From NCBI RefSeq assembly GCF_004295645.1, contig NZ_CP034752.1, positions 2,294,001 to 2,358,000 of the forward strand: DNA of 64,000 nt. Reading direction: 5' to 3'. The translations under genes were made by a program, and so were the position numbers. A model generated the notes under the pieces. It ran no database searches. It saw nothing but the letters and a program-made list of their open reading frames with translations, and had not been told where the DNA came from. Shown one piece after another: positions 17,313 through 26,811 of the stretch. The first letter of the stretch is position 1. Each line of letters opens with the position of its first letter. The stretch is from Limnobaculum zhutongyuii. GTDB lineage: Bacteria > Pseudomonadota > Gammaproteobacteria > Enterobacterales > Enterobacteriaceae.

Positions 17313-17409
17313 TGTTGACCCATGTCATGCAAAATCACGCAGATTTCGCCTTTTGTTTCAAAATCGGTTAACTTATGCCGCAAAAATAAGCTTCACAAAA
17401 AGGAATGTT

Positions 17410-18321
17410 ATGCGTAATCGCACTTTAAGCGATCTGGAACATGTGGTGGCGCTTGGCGGAGGACACGGTTTAGGCCGGGTAATGTCAGCACTCTCCCCTT
17501 TAGGTTCTCGTCTTACTGGCATTGTGACCACTACGGATAATGGTGGTTCAACAGGGCGCATCCGCAAATCAGAAGGCGGAATTGCCTGGGGCGATACCCG
17601 TAACTGCCTGAATCAGCTCATTACTGAACCCAGCGTAGCCTCCACCATGTTTGAGTATCGCTTTAGTGGCAACGGTGAACTGGCAGGACATAATCTGGGT
17701 AACCTGATGCTTAAAGCGCTGGATAACCTCAGTGTCCGTCCTTTAGAAGCGATAAACCTGATTCGTAATTTGTTAAAAGTACGCGCTTATCTGATCCCTA
17801 TGTCGGAGCATCCTGTAGATCTGGCGGCAGTAGATGTGGAAGGTAATGTGGTCTACGGCGAGGTAAATGTCGACAGCCTGAAACAGATGCCGGAACAACT
17901 GTTGTTAGAACCTCATGTGCCGGCAACCCGTGAAGCCATCGAAGCCATTGATGAAGCAGAACTCATCCTGATTGGTCCCGGAAGTTTTATGACCAGCCTG
18001 CTGCCACCATTGCTACTCACTGAAATCGCTCAGGCGCTGCACCGCAGTAAAGCTAAGATCATCTATATTGGTAATCTGGCTAAAGAGCTAAGCCCAGCCG
18101 CAGCGGCACTTCGTCTGAAAGATAAAATGGATATCATCGAACAAGCCATCGGTGGCCGAAAAATTGATGGTATTATTATTGGCCCGCATACCAGTCCGGA
18201 AGGCATTACAGATAAAGTGATCGTTCAACAGCCTCTGGAAGCGGAAGATATCCCTTATCGTCACGATCGTGAAATGTTGCATAAAGCGCTGGAAGCGGCA
18301 CTGCAAAAATTCGGCCGATAG
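17410..18321 (+). CDS. ybhK: YvcK/YbhK family gluconeogenesis factor
   Basis: A 303-residue member of the CofD/YvcK family, matching E. coli YbhK. Visible motifs are VALGGGHGLGRVMSAL (nucleotide-binding loop), TTTDNGGSTGRIR, GDTRNCLNQLI, LAGHNLGNLMLKAL and the C-terminal DIPYRHDREMLHKALE. In Bacillus, YvcK binds UDP-sugars and is needed for growth on gluconeogenic carbon; its enterobacterial role is less clear. The ATG at 17410 follows an AAAAAGGAA site. The frame reaches back to 17353, but those residues are not family-like. It is divergent from moaA, as in E. coli. Confidence 0.93.
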   Translation: MRNRTLSDLEHVVALGGGHGLGRVMSALSPLGSRLTGIVTTTDNGGSTGRIRKSEGGIAWGDTRNCLNQLITEPSVASTMFEYRFSGNGELAGHNLGNLMLKALDNLSVRPLEAINLIRNLLKVRAYLIPMSEHPVDLAAVDVEGNVVYGEVNVDSLKQMPEQLLLEPHVPATREAIEAIDEAELILIGPGSFMTSLLPPLLLTEIAQALHRSKAKIIYIGNLAKELSPAAAALRLKDKMDIIEQAIGGRKIDGIIIGPHTSPEGITDKVIVQQPLEAEDIPYRHDREMLHKALEAALQKFGR

Positions 18322-18330
18322 AACAATATA

Positions 18331-18368
18331 AAAAAGCGCGAGGATGTTTCAACTCTCGCGCTTTTTTA
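18331..18368 (+). terminator. Terminator after ybhK
   Basis: AAAAAGCGCGAG and CTCGCGCTTTTT form a strong stem with flanking A and T runs, which makes it usable from both sides. The convergent lipoprotein gene ends at 18383. Confidence 0.85.
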
Positions 18369-18382
18369 TTCCAATGATTCAA

Positions 18383-18856
18383 CTATTTCTGAGTACGGGT
18401 ATCCGCCACGACGCGGGTTGGTTTACCTTCAATTACCAGTACTTTTTGGCCGTTGGACAGCGGTTGATCCATACCCTGAGCGACGGTAATCATGCCGTTG
18501 CTTTCGGTTTGAATCACATACTCGATCGCCTGTTGCTTAGAAGCGCTGCTTTCAACGGATGAGCCCAACATTCCGCCCAGTAAAGCACCGCCGATTGCCC
18601 CCAGAGCATTAGCCCGGAAACCACCGCCAATAGCAGAACCTGCCACACCACCAGCAGCCGAACCAACCAGCCCGCCAATGCTGCTGTTACCTTCCACATC
18701 AACCACTCTTGAGCTGACAATTACCCCTGCATAAGTGCGGCTAGCCTGTCCAACTTGCTTATCATTGTATGTACTTGAAGAGATATTCGATGCGCAGCCT
18801 GCCATGCTTAATACAATGCAAGCGACACCCAGTGTTTTGATAAATGCTGATTTCAT
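18383..18856 (-). CDS. Outer-membrane lipoprotein, SlyB/Pcp-like with glycine zipper
   Basis: A 157-residue lipoprotein. The signal peptide ends in a lipobox (LSMAG-C, Cys at about 21). The centre is a glycine-zipper region (SSIGGLVGSAAGGVAGSAIGG and GAIGGALLGGMLGSSVES) that can form membrane hairpins, followed by a small beta domain ending LVIEGKPTRVVAD. This is the architecture of SlyB/Pcp (17-kDa antigen) lipoproteins, which stabilise the outer membrane under stress. The start has a GGGAGAATC-type site. SlyB itself or a paralogue cannot be told apart here. Confidence 0.82.
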   Translation of the reverse strand: MKSAFIKTLGVACIVLSMAGCASNISSSTYNDKQVGQASRTYAGVIVSSRVVDVEGNSSIGGLVGSAAGGVAGSAIGGGFRANALGAIGGALLGGMLGSSVESSASKQQAIEYVIQTESNGMITVAQGMDQPLSNGQKVLVIEGKPTRVVADTRTQK

Positions 18857-19101
18857 CTTGATTCTCCCTTTAGACTTAATTGTCTGCTATCAATCCTGAT
18901 ACACCGACGTTGACATTCCTGTCAGGTGAATTAAATAAGTATAACAGTAGATCGCCACATCACCCCGGAAACGATATAAATTAGCAGGTTAAACCACCGG
19001 TGAATCATACGTTTAACTTATTGAGGGATTTGTGTAATCACCGGATTGGTTAATTGTGTATCGGGAAGAGTTGCTGATTTTATGGGCATAGGTAAAAACC
19101 G

Positions 19102-19383
19102 TTACTTCTCCCACTTCTCCCACTTCCCCCAAGGACTTTCCGCCTCATCCCCTTTACTCACCTGATGACTCAACTGGTGATGAACATACAGATCTTCCAC
19201 CTGTTTACGTGCCCATGGGGTACGGCGTAAGAATTTCAGACTAGATTTAATACTGGGATCGTTTTTAAAACAGTTGATATTGACTTCTCGAGCCAATGCT
19301 TCCCAACCGAATTTATCCACCAGCGTCGTCAGCAGGCGTTCGAGGGTTATACCGTGGAGAGGATCTTTCGATTGATGTTGCAT
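19102..19383 (-). CDS. VF530 family (DUF2132) protein with KWE tail
   Basis: A 93-residue protein of the VF530 family. The conserved core is visible: DPLHGITLERLLTTLVDKFGW, INCFKNDPSIKSSLKFLRRTPWARKQVEDLY. The family has a solved fold and is suspected to bind DNA, but no role is established. The C-terminus is unusual, ending WGKWEKWEK, encoded by a tandem 9-base unit (two copies plus a partial) that could vary in number by slippage. It is flanked by the lipoprotein gene and a large exported protein gene on the other strand. Confidence 0.8.
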   Translation of the reverse strand: MQHQSKDPLHGITLERLLTTLVDKFGWEALAREVNINCFKNDPSIKSSLKFLRRTPWARKQVEDLYVHHQLSHQVSKGDEAESPWGKWEKWEK

Positions 19384-19591
19384 AATAAAATTAACGACCT
19401 GTGCTGACGATGGAGCCTGAGTATAACAAGCTGATGTCCCAAGGTCACTTTATGCCTAAAGCTTAAATAATTAACAGAGTAAATATAACGTTATGGAACT
19501 AGTAAAGTATCCTGTGACGCTATATGCTGAATACGCTTACGAATCACGCAGTTAACTACAACGCTTGTTAGCTTTTCTATGAGGCACAATT

Positions 19592-22231
19592 ATGTTTCTC
19601 TCACGTTCTTACCGCTTAACTGCTTTACTGCTTGGCCTGTCCCTTTTTGCCGCCATACCGGTTCAGGCAGCAAAAACAACGCCTGCATTGGATCAAAACA
19701 CCAGTGCACAAACAGCCCCCTGGCCACATAGCTATACCATCGACAAAATACCTGTCACTTTCTATCAACCGCAATTAGATAGCCTGGAAGGAAATACTCT
19801 GAAAGGGCGTCTGGCAATCTCAGTGAGTAAGGGTTCTGTCACTGATAAAAGTGGTAAGAAAAGAGCACAGCTGGATTATGGCGTGGTCTGGTTTTCAGCG
19901 CTGATTGATACCAATACTGCAGCCCGAACCGCACAGCTGCATGATATCAGCATTGATAAAGTCAGCTTCCCAACTGCATCGGATAAACAAAACGACTATC
20001 TGGCATTAGTAAAAAAAGCACTACCGCAGAAAAACCTGATGGTTAATCTGGATCAGATAGAAGCCTCACTGGCAATCAATCAGGCTGAAAACCAGCAGGT
20101 TGGCATCGCAGTAGATAATAAACCACCTCAAATTATTTTCTCTCTCACGCCTGCACTGTTAGTGCTGATTGACGGTGAACCGGTGACTAAACCTACCTCC
20201 ATTGAAAGTATCAACCGGGTGATAAATACGCGTTCATTACTGCTGGAAAAGGACAGCCGCTGGTATCTCTATTTTGCCAGTCACTGGATGTCAGCCGCTA
20301 AACTGGATGGCAACTGGCAGCCGCTGACCACTATTCCCGATGGTTTTATACAAGTAATGCAGGAAGCGGTTAAAGCTAAAGCAGTGGACGTGATGGATAA
20401 ACCCTGCGATGTGATGAAAAAATCATTAGCCGAAGGGAAATACCCTGCTATCTATACCGCAACCACACCAACAGAGTTAATTACGGTTGATGGCGATCCA
20501 CAATTCGCTCCGATTGAAAATACCGCATTGATGTATGTAACCAATACCAGCGGTGATGTGTTTGTTGATTCAGCAACCAATAATGCCTGGTATATTTTAC
20601 TGTCCGGTCGTTGGTTTACATCGGACTCCACTAAAGGCCCCTGGAGCTATGTTCCCGGTGAAAAGTTACCGGTAGATTTCGCCAAAATACCATCATTGAG
20701 TGCAAAAAGTGCGGTGCTGGCTTCAATTCCGGGAACCCCTGAAGCGAAAGAATCGCTGATTGCTAACTCAATCCCACAAACCGCCAGCATCAATATTCAG
20801 CAGGCAAAACTCAACGTCAGCTATGACGGAGGTAAAGCACAGTTTAAGTCAATTGATGGCACGACTCTTCACTATGCCGTTAATAGCGCTCTGCCAGTTA
20901 TTGAGGTGAGTTCTAATCAGTTCTACGCCGTACAGAATGGTATTTGGTTTACCGCAGCTTCATCAAGCGGGCCTTGGGCAGTGGCACTGTCGGTTCCGGC
21001 AATAATCTATACCATCCCGGCTTCATCACCGGTTCACTATGTTACTTATGTTCATGTATATGGACATACCACCAGCGTAGTGTATGTCGGTTATACCCCG
21101 GGTTATTACGGAACAGTGGTCAGTAATAATGTAGTGGTCTATGGTACCGGTTATCCTTGCAATGCCTGGGTTGGTAACGTTTGGTATGGTTGCCCTGCCA
21201 CTTATGGTTACAACGCTGCTTTTGGTTATGATCCTTACGTTGGCTGGTCCGTTGGCTTTATTGCCGGGTGGGCATGGGCTTCCGCCTGGTATGGCCCATC
21301 ATGGGGCCCATGGTACGACTGGGATGGGCCAACACCATGGTATAATGGCCCTTCTGTCGCCATCAGTAATGTATATGGTCGCTGGGGAAATACGGTTGCT
21401 CAGGGTGTTCGTACCGACTGGTCTAATCCATGGACAGGAAACTACGGCACGGGAGCCAGAGGCAGCTTCTACAATCAGGCCACCGGCACTCATGGCTACG
21501 GTTATGCTGCGCGTAATACCAATGACTACACCGGAATAAAATCAGGGGTGGCAGGTAACGTTCGCTATAACCCACAAACTGGCAGAGCCGTGGCTTCTCA
21601 TGGCGCAGCTATTGCCAATCCAGATACCGGAAACGCCATTGCTGCTAACAACAGAACCAGTGTCAATGCACGTACAGGTCGCGTAACTGACAGCGCTCAC
21701 GTTGCCACCCGCACCGATCAGGGTGCAACTTCCGCCCGTGCATTTAATAGCCAGGGCATAGCCGGTAATGCTCATGGTTCAGGCTATGTGCATTATGATG
21801 CCAGCACCGGTCAAATTACCCACGGTGGACATGTCAATACCGATAATGGCTTCTACGCCGGCAAAGACGGTCATGTTTATCGCTATGATAAGGGGCAAGG
21901 TTGGCAGCAGGTTCAGTCAAACGGTCAGCTTAAACAGGTCACACCACCGTCTAATGCCGGTGTAGATCGCGACCAACTGGCCCGTACCCGCGCGAATCAA
22001 CGCACAGAAGATCGCAGCTTCTCCTCTTCTACTGATATTAACCGGGATAGCATCCAACAAAACCGACAAGATCGCCTTCAGAATCGTAATCAAAACTTTG
22101 ATGGCAGTCGTCTAGGTGGCGGACAATTTCAGGGTGGAGGAAATCGCATGGAGAATATGCACCAGTTCGATCGCGGAAATCTGTCTCATGGATTCCAGGG
22201 CCGGGTTGGCGGATTCCGGCATTTTAGATAG
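19592..22231 (+). CDS. Large exported Tyr/Gly/Trp-rich protein of unknown function
   Basis: An 879-residue protein with a clear Sec signal peptide (cleavage after AIPVQA, about residue 27). Residues 30-490 are a soluble periplasmic-like region with repeated short motifs of the form W(Y)xxxxGxW (RWYLYFASHWM, WYILLSGRWF, GIWFTAASSSGPW). Residues about 490-600 are extremely rich in Tyr, Gly, Trp and Val. From about 620 come imperfect repeats with xxTGxxxxxxG patterns, and the tail is Gln/Asn/Arg-rich. No enzyme motif is seen. It resembles carbohydrate-binding-like surface proteins annotated in environmental proteobacteria, but I cannot name a function. It is monocistronic with its own terminator. 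Confidence 0.75.
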   Translation: MFLSRSYRLTALLLGLSLFAAIPVQAAKTTPALDQNTSAQTAPWPHSYTIDKIPVTFYQPQLDSLEGNTLKGRLAISVSKGSVTDKSGKKRAQLDYGVVWFSALIDTNTAARTAQLHDISIDKVSFPTASDKQNDYLALVKKALPQKNLMVNLDQIEASLAINQAENQQVGIAVDNKPPQIIFSLTPALLVLIDGEPVTKPTSIESINRVINTRSLLLEKDSRWYLYFASHWMSAAKLDGNWQPLTTIPDGFIQVMQEAVKAKAVDVMDKPCDVMKKSLAEGKYPAIYTATTPTELITVDGDPQFAPIENTALMYVTNTSGDVFVDSATNNAWYILLSGRWFTSDSTKGPWSYVPGEKLPVDFAKIPSLSAKSAVLASIPGTPEAKESLIANSIPQTASINIQQAKLNVSYDGGKAQFKSIDGTTLHYAVNSALPVIEVSSNQFYAVQNGIWFTAASSSGPWAVALSVPAIIYTIPASSPVHYVTYVHVYGHTTSVVYVGYTPGYYGTVVSNNVVVYGTGYPCNAWVGNVWYGCPATYGYNAAFGYDPYVGWSVGFIAGWAWASAWYGPSWGPWYDWDGPTPWYNGPSVAISNVYGRWGNTVAQGVRTDWSNPWTGNYGTGARGSFYNQATGTHGYGYAARNTNDYTGIKSGVAGNVRYNPQTGRAVASHGAAIANPDTGNAIAANNRTSVNARTGRVTDSAHVATRTDQGATSARAFNSQGIAGNAHGSGYVHYDASTGQITHGGHVNTDNGFYAGKDGHVYRYDKGQGWQQVQSNGQLKQVTPPSNAGVDRDQLARTRANQRTEDRSFSSSTDINRDSIQQNRQDRLQNRNQNFDGSRLGGGQFQGGGNRMENMHQFDRGNLSHGFQGRVGGFRHFR

Positions 22232-22241
22232 CGCAATAGAT

Positions 22242-22265
22242 AAAGGCGGCCAACAGGCCGCCTTT
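22242..22265 (+). terminator. Terminator after the exported Tyr/Gly-rich protein gene
   Basis: AAAGGCGGCC-AACA-GGCCGCCTTT is a perfect 10-bp stem with a 4-base loop, 10 bases after the stop. Confidence 0.85.
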
Positions 22266-22351
22266 ATAGATAATCAAACTAAGTCGGGAATCGTATTTAT
22301 TGCGCTTCTGATATATTCGAATACAACTACCGCTTATTCACGTCGAAAACA

Positions 22352-22897
22352 TCAGTCACAGTCTTGATAACCGCCTAACTCACCACATTTAGTACATCGA
22401 AATAGATATGCCGTGGGCGAACCATCTTTGTCTAACGCTGAAAAAAAACGATCCCATTCAGGGCCATCTGACAATCCGGTTGAGTCTTGAATTGCAACAA
22501 TCGCTTGAGGGCCAAACGCTGTTAACTCTTTTTGACCAACCCGCCCAATAAACTGAGCCGCATCGCCACAGTGAGTCCACCACTGTTCCTGTTGCCAGCC
22601 GGAGAAACCAGGAGTACGAAATGCCACCTCTTCTACAACCTCATCAGGTACATCATCCCAATCACCATAGCCACCAATTCCACTCTCATCGGTGAAGCTC
22701 ACCTCTAATTTCTCGTGTGCGGAACCATCACTGATGCACCAGGGACACAGGCATTCTTCATAGTCTTCAACGGCATAAGCAGGGCCCGTATAAATATAGC
22801 CCCGAGCCTGACCACAGCAAATACATTCAGCCTCAGATTGAATAACACTGCCGGTCTCAAGCGGATCAGGATGATATTTAAAAATTGGAAACGACAT
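22352..22897 (-). CDS. cbrC: CbrC family (UPF0167) protein
   Basis: A 181-residue protein resembling E. coli CbrC, a CreBC-regulated protein linked to colicin E2 tolerance. Conserved features are FKYHPDPLETG, the Cys pairs CICCGQARG and CLCPWCISDG (a likely zinc site), RTPGFSGWQQEQWWTHCGDAAQFIG and the C-terminal YLFRCTKCGELGG. The ATG at 22897 follows a CAGGAGAA site. The frame runs further upstream to 22993, but that part is not family-like. It lies directly downstream of uvrB (about 96 bases) on the same strand and may be co-transcribed. The biochemical activity is unknown. Confidence 0.85.
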   Translation of the reverse strand: MSFPIFKYHPDPLETGSVIQSEAECICCGQARGYIYTGPAYAVEDYEECLCPWCISDGSAHEKLEVSFTDESGIGGYGDWDDVPDEVVEEVAFRTPGFSGWQQEQWWTHCGDAAQFIGRVGQKELTAFGPQAIVAIQDSTGLSDGPEWDRFFSALDKDGSPTAYLFRCTKCGELGGYQDCD

Positions 22898-22993
22898 TTT
22901 TTCTCCTGAATCGGTTATATAAGCTTTATTGTTCAACGGCGTAATCATACCATCGAAACAGCCTCTAAGCCGATTTTCAATAATACTCAACAA

Positions 22994-25015
22994 TTACGAT
23001 ATGGCGATAAACTGCTCTCGCAATTTTTGTAACTGATCCCGTAACTGAGCGGCATCTTCAAATTCAAGATTCTGCGCATGCTGATACATTTTGCCTTCCA
23101 ACTCGCGGATCTTTTTATCCAATGCCTGTGGTGTCAGTGCAGTGTAATCTGCCTCTGGCTCTGCCGCTTTCTTCTTACCACGGCCCTTGGCATGTTTCAG
23201 CGTACCCAGTCCCTGACCCAGTTCCAGAATATCCTCAATCGATTTATTCAATCCTTGCGGAACAATTCCGTTAGCCTCGTTATAAGCTATTTGCCGCGCT
23301 CTGCGACGTTCTGTTTCATCAATAGCCTTAGCCATCGAGTTAGTGACTCTATCGCCGTAGAGAATCGCTTTGCCGTTTAGATTACGTGCCGCACGACCAA
23401 TGGTCTGTATTAGTGAACGTTCAGAACGCAGAAACCCTTCTTTATCCGCATCCAGAATCGCCACTAATGAAACCTCAGGCATATCCAGCCCTTCCCGCAG
23501 CAAGTTGATCCCTACCAGTACATCAAACTCACCTAAACGCAGATCGCGGATGATCTCGACTCGCTCAACAGTATCAATATCCGAGTGCAAATAACGTACA
23601 CGCTCTCCATGCTCTTCCAGATATTCGGTTAAATCCTCGGCCATCCGTTTGGTTAAGGTAGTGACCAGTACCCGTTCGTTCTTCTCCACCCGAATACGAA
23701 TCTCAGACAATAAGTCATCCACCTGAGTAGCCACAGGACGAACTTCAATCAGCGGATCCAACAACCCCGTAGGACGCACGACCTGATCGATAACTTCACC
23801 GCCGGATTTCTCCAGTTCGTAATTTCCTGGGGTAGCGGACACATAGATAGTCTGCGGAGCCAATTGTTCAAATTCTTCAAATCGCAATGGACGGTTGTCC
23901 AACGCTGAAGGTAAACGGAAACCGTATTCCACCAGCGTCTCTTTACGCGCCCGGTCACCGCGATACATACCGCCTAGCTGAGGCACCGTTACGTGTGATT
24001 CGTCAATGACCAGCAAACCATCCGCCGGTAAATAATCAAACAGCGTTGGAGGCGGAGCCCCTTCTCCTCTCCCTGATAAATAACGCGAATAGTTTTCAAT
24101 GCCAGAGCAATAACCCAGTTCATTCATCATCTCTATATCAAATTGAGTTCGTTGACTGAGTCGCTGTTCTTCAACCAGTTTGTCATTTGCCAGCAATACC
24201 CGACGGCGATCCGCCAGTTCAACTTTGATGCCCTCAATAGCTTCCAGTATGCGTTCCCGCGGGGTGACATAGTGAGTTTTAGGATAGATAGTGAAACGGG
24301 GAACCACTTGCTGAACCTGTCCGGTTAGCGGGTCAAAAACCGACAGGCGCTCCACTTCATCATCAAACAGTTCAATACGCAGGGCATATTCGTCTGATTC
24401 CGCCGGGAAGATATCAATCACTTCACCACGCACCCTGAAAGTACTGCGCTGAAATACCTGATCGTTACGGGTGTATTGTAATTCGGCCAGACGTTGCAGA
24501 ATCGAACGTTGATCGATAATCATGCCGCGCGTCAGATGCAACATCATTTTCAGATAGGCATCCGGATCGCCCAAACCATAGATAGCGGAAACCGAAGCCA
24601 CCAGCACCACGTCACGTCTTTCCAACAAAGCTTTAGTCGCCGACAGCCGCATCTGTTCAATATGTTCGTTAATCGATGCGTCTTTCTCAATGAAAGTATC
24701 TGAGCTGGGAACGTAAGCTTCCGGCTGGTAATAGTCATAGTAAGAGACGAAATACTCCACTGCATTCTCAGGAAAGAAGGCTTTCATCTCGCCATATAGC
24801 TGAGCCGCCAGCGTCTTATTCGGCGCCAGAATCATGGTGGGCCTTTCCAACTGAGCAATCACGTTAGCAATGGTAAAGGTTTTACCGGAGCCGGTTACCC
24901 CAAGTAGCGTTTGGTGAGCTAATCCATCTTCTAACCCTTCAGCCAACCGCCTGATAGCCTCGGGTTGATCGCCTGCGGGTTGAAAAGCAGAATTTAATTT
25001 GAATGTTTTACTCAT
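22994..25015 (-). CDS. uvrB: Excinuclease ABC subunit B UvrB
   Basis: The 673-residue damage-recognition helicase of nucleotide excision repair. Visible are Walker A GVTGSGKTFT (about residue 39), the DNA-clamping beta-hairpin with YYDYYQPEAYVPSSDTFIEKD, the DESH box (VIDESHVTVPQ), helicase motifs ALITDG-like and QTIGRAARN, and the C-terminal UVR motif (FEDAAQLRDQLQKLR) that contacts UvrC. The length equals that of E. coli. A strong LexA box lies about 105 bases upstream, so SOS control is expected. Confidence 0.97.
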   Translation of the reverse strand: MSKTFKLNSAFQPAGDQPEAIRRLAEGLEDGLAHQTLLGVTGSGKTFTIANVIAQLERPTMILAPNKTLAAQLYGEMKAFFPENAVEYFVSYYDYYQPEAYVPSSDTFIEKDASINEHIEQMRLSATKALLERRDVVLVASVSAIYGLGDPDAYLKMMLHLTRGMIIDQRSILQRLAELQYTRNDQVFQRSTFRVRGEVIDIFPAESDEYALRIELFDDEVERLSVFDPLTGQVQQVVPRFTIYPKTHYVTPRERILEAIEGIKVELADRRRVLLANDKLVEEQRLSQRTQFDIEMMNELGYCSGIENYSRYLSGRGEGAPPPTLFDYLPADGLLVIDESHVTVPQLGGMYRGDRARKETLVEYGFRLPSALDNRPLRFEEFEQLAPQTIYVSATPGNYELEKSGGEVIDQVVRPTGLLDPLIEVRPVATQVDDLLSEIRIRVEKNERVLVTTLTKRMAEDLTEYLEEHGERVRYLHSDIDTVERVEIIRDLRLGEFDVLVGINLLREGLDMPEVSLVAILDADKEGFLRSERSLIQTIGRAARNLNGKAILYGDRVTNSMAKAIDETERRRARQIAYNEANGIVPQGLNKSIEDILELGQGLGTLKHAKGRGKKKAAEPEADYTALTPQALDKKIRELEGKMYQHAQNLEFEDAAQLRDQLQKLREQFIAIS

Positions 25016-25120
25016 GATTCACGCTACCTGAATTAAAAGATTAGCTATCTGAAAATAAAGTTCGATAAAGATCGCAATTTCTATTATGTGGAGCTGGACA
25101 GTTTTTTACCACTTCCATTA

Positions 25121-25140
25121 TACTGTATATTAAACCAGTA
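25121..25140. promoter_or_regulatory. LexA (SOS) box upstream of uvrB
   Basis: TACTGTATATTAAACCAGTA matches the LexA consensus TACTGTATAT-N4-ACAGTA except for one base (C for A at the start of the right CAG half). It lies 105 bases before the uvrB start, as expected for an SOS-regulated uvrB. Confidence 0.85.
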
Positions 25141-25905
25141 AAAAACCTCATTTGAATAACTGTTTAATTTTAAAACAACTATTGCTCCAATAGACCGGGT
25201 ATATCGATAAGGGCTAATAGTCAAGTTATAGAAATGTAATTTATCCCCAAGAACGTGTTGACATTTCTCAAATCAACGCATTTTTTCAGTCATATCCACT
25301 GAAGCATTTGATGTCCAATATTGGCCTCTTGATTTTAGCTAACTTAATGATAAAAAACATTTTTTAACTGGCATCGAGAATGCAAACAAAAACTGGAAAA
25401 GCCGCATCAGGGCTGGGATGAGATGATTTTTCTAACGGTAATACACAAGGTTATCCACAGGAATGGTGGATAAGTAAAATTTTCCTACTAATACTGCTGC
25501 ATTGCGTCCGGTGTCTTTTTTAGAAACTCAGTTAAAAACATTCCTTCTGAAAATTTTTTTATCCTGTTTACCAGCGATTTATTCTTAAAAATAATTGAAA
25601 AAAAATTTTACAGCCGCACTTTTGAGTGCAGATTTCACTTGCTACATCCTTCTTTCTTCTCAGAATAAAGATCTCTGTTATTTACCCTAAACTTTCGTCT
25701 TATTCCTCTAAAAGTTACGATCGAGCTATGTTCTGAGCCACTAAGTAAATTCGCCACCGGTTATAGTACCCAGGTATGGTTACGGAAATGTTACACCGCA
25801 TCAACAAAAAGAGTCGGCAATAAACTTTGATAATATGCTGGTTTTATGCTCGAATTGAGCTTTCCGCTCCCTCCTATCACGTTAACAGCAGACAATATAG
25901 CCACC
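25141..25905. other. Long AT-rich intergenic region between uvrB and ybhA
   Basis: This stretch of about 765 bases has no credible gene on either strand. It has A/T runs and an inverted pair of DnaA-box-like sequences: TTATCCACA at 25451-25459 and TGGATAA at 25468-25474. An additional TTATCCCCA lies near 25241. I saw no strong terminator or tRNA. It may hold the promoters of both divergent genes or an unannotated small RNA. Confidence 0.5.
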
Positions 25906-26730
25906 ATGAAATATCAGATTATTGCTCTCGACCTCGACGGTACTTTACTCAACTCACAAAAGCAGATTTTGCAGGAATCTCTCGATACTCTGGCCCTTGC
26001 GCGTCAACAAGGCGTTAAAGTGGTTATCGTTACCGGACGCCATCATGTCGCTATCCATCCTTTCTATCAGGCTCTGCAACTGGATACTCCCGCAATTTGC
26101 TGTAACGGTACTTATACCTATCACTACCAAAAGCAGCAGGTACTCTCCGGAACGCCGCTAACCAAATCACAGGCAACCCGCGTCGCTCAACTATTACGTA
26201 ATCATCCAATTCAAAGCCTGATGTATATTGATAACGCCATGACCTTTGAGCAGAAAGATGACAGCATCGACCGCTGGTATGCCTGGGCCGCCCGCCTGCC
26301 GGAGAACCAGCGCCCTAATATGCTCCATGTGGATAAATTCGAAACCGCTATCGATCAGGCCAATAACGTATGGAAGTTTGCTACCTCCAGCGATGACGAA
26401 GATGCGCTTAATCACTTCAGTAAGCTGGTAGAAAAAGAGCTGGGACTGGCCTGTGAACGTTCATGGCATAACCAGATAGATTTGGCTCAACAAGGAAACA
26501 GCAAAGGCAACAGATTACGTGAGTGGGTTGAATCTCAGGGAATCAGCATGAACAACGTCATTGCATTCGGCGATAACCTGAACGACGTCAGCATGCTATC
26601 TCAGGCAGGATTAGGCGTCGCAATGGGCAACAGCAGCGACGAAGTAAAAATGCACGCCAATCTGGTAGCCGGAGAAAATGACACCCCTACCATCGCGAAT
26701 ATCATCCGCGAGCGTGTTTTGCAGCAGTAA
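25906..26730 (+). CDS. ybhA: HAD-superfamily phosphatase YbhA (pyridoxal phosphatase-like)
   Basis: A 274-residue Cof-type (HAD-IIB) hydrolase. The nucleophile motif is ALDLDGTLL near the N-terminus; VTGRHHVAIHPFYQAL, AICCNGTY, QGNSKGNRL (catalytic Lys) and IAFGDNLNDVSML (acidic motif) follow. It matches E. coli YbhA, which dephosphorylates pyridoxal 5'-phosphate and other sugar phosphates, and it sits next to modC as in E. coli. I chose the ATG at 25906 to fit the family N-terminus; the frame extends to 25846. Neither start has a strong ribosome-binding site, so the start is less sure. Confidence 0.9.
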   Translation: MKYQIIALDLDGTLLNSQKQILQESLDTLALARQQGVKVVIVTGRHHVAIHPFYQALQLDTPAICCNGTYTYHYQKQQVLSGTPLTKSQATRVAQLLRNHPIQSLMYIDNAMTFEQKDDSIDRWYAWAARLPENQRPNMLHVDKFETAIDQANNVWKFATSSDDEDALNHFSKLVEKELGLACERSWHNQIDLAQQGNSKGNRLREWVESQGISMNNVIAFGDNLNDVSMLSQAGLGVAMGNSSDEVKMHANLVAGENDTPTIANIIRERVLQQ

Positions 26731-26750
26731 ATAGAAGAATGCATCATGAA

Positions 26751-26773
26751 AATGCCTCCCAATTGGAGGCATT
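26751..26773. terminator. Terminator between ybhA and the dispersed element
   Basis: AATGCCTCC-CAATT-GGAGGCATT forms a perfect 9-bp stem 20 bases after ybhA. Short A and T runs on its sides would allow use from both directions. Confidence 0.75.
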
Positions 26774-26811
26774 ATTAATCGATGACAATATCTGGCGGCT
26801 TAACATGTATG

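Noticed and set aside
18960..19030. PhoP box upstream of the SlyB-like lipoprotein
   Set aside because: GTTTA-like sequences occur, but not as a direct repeat with the right spacing.
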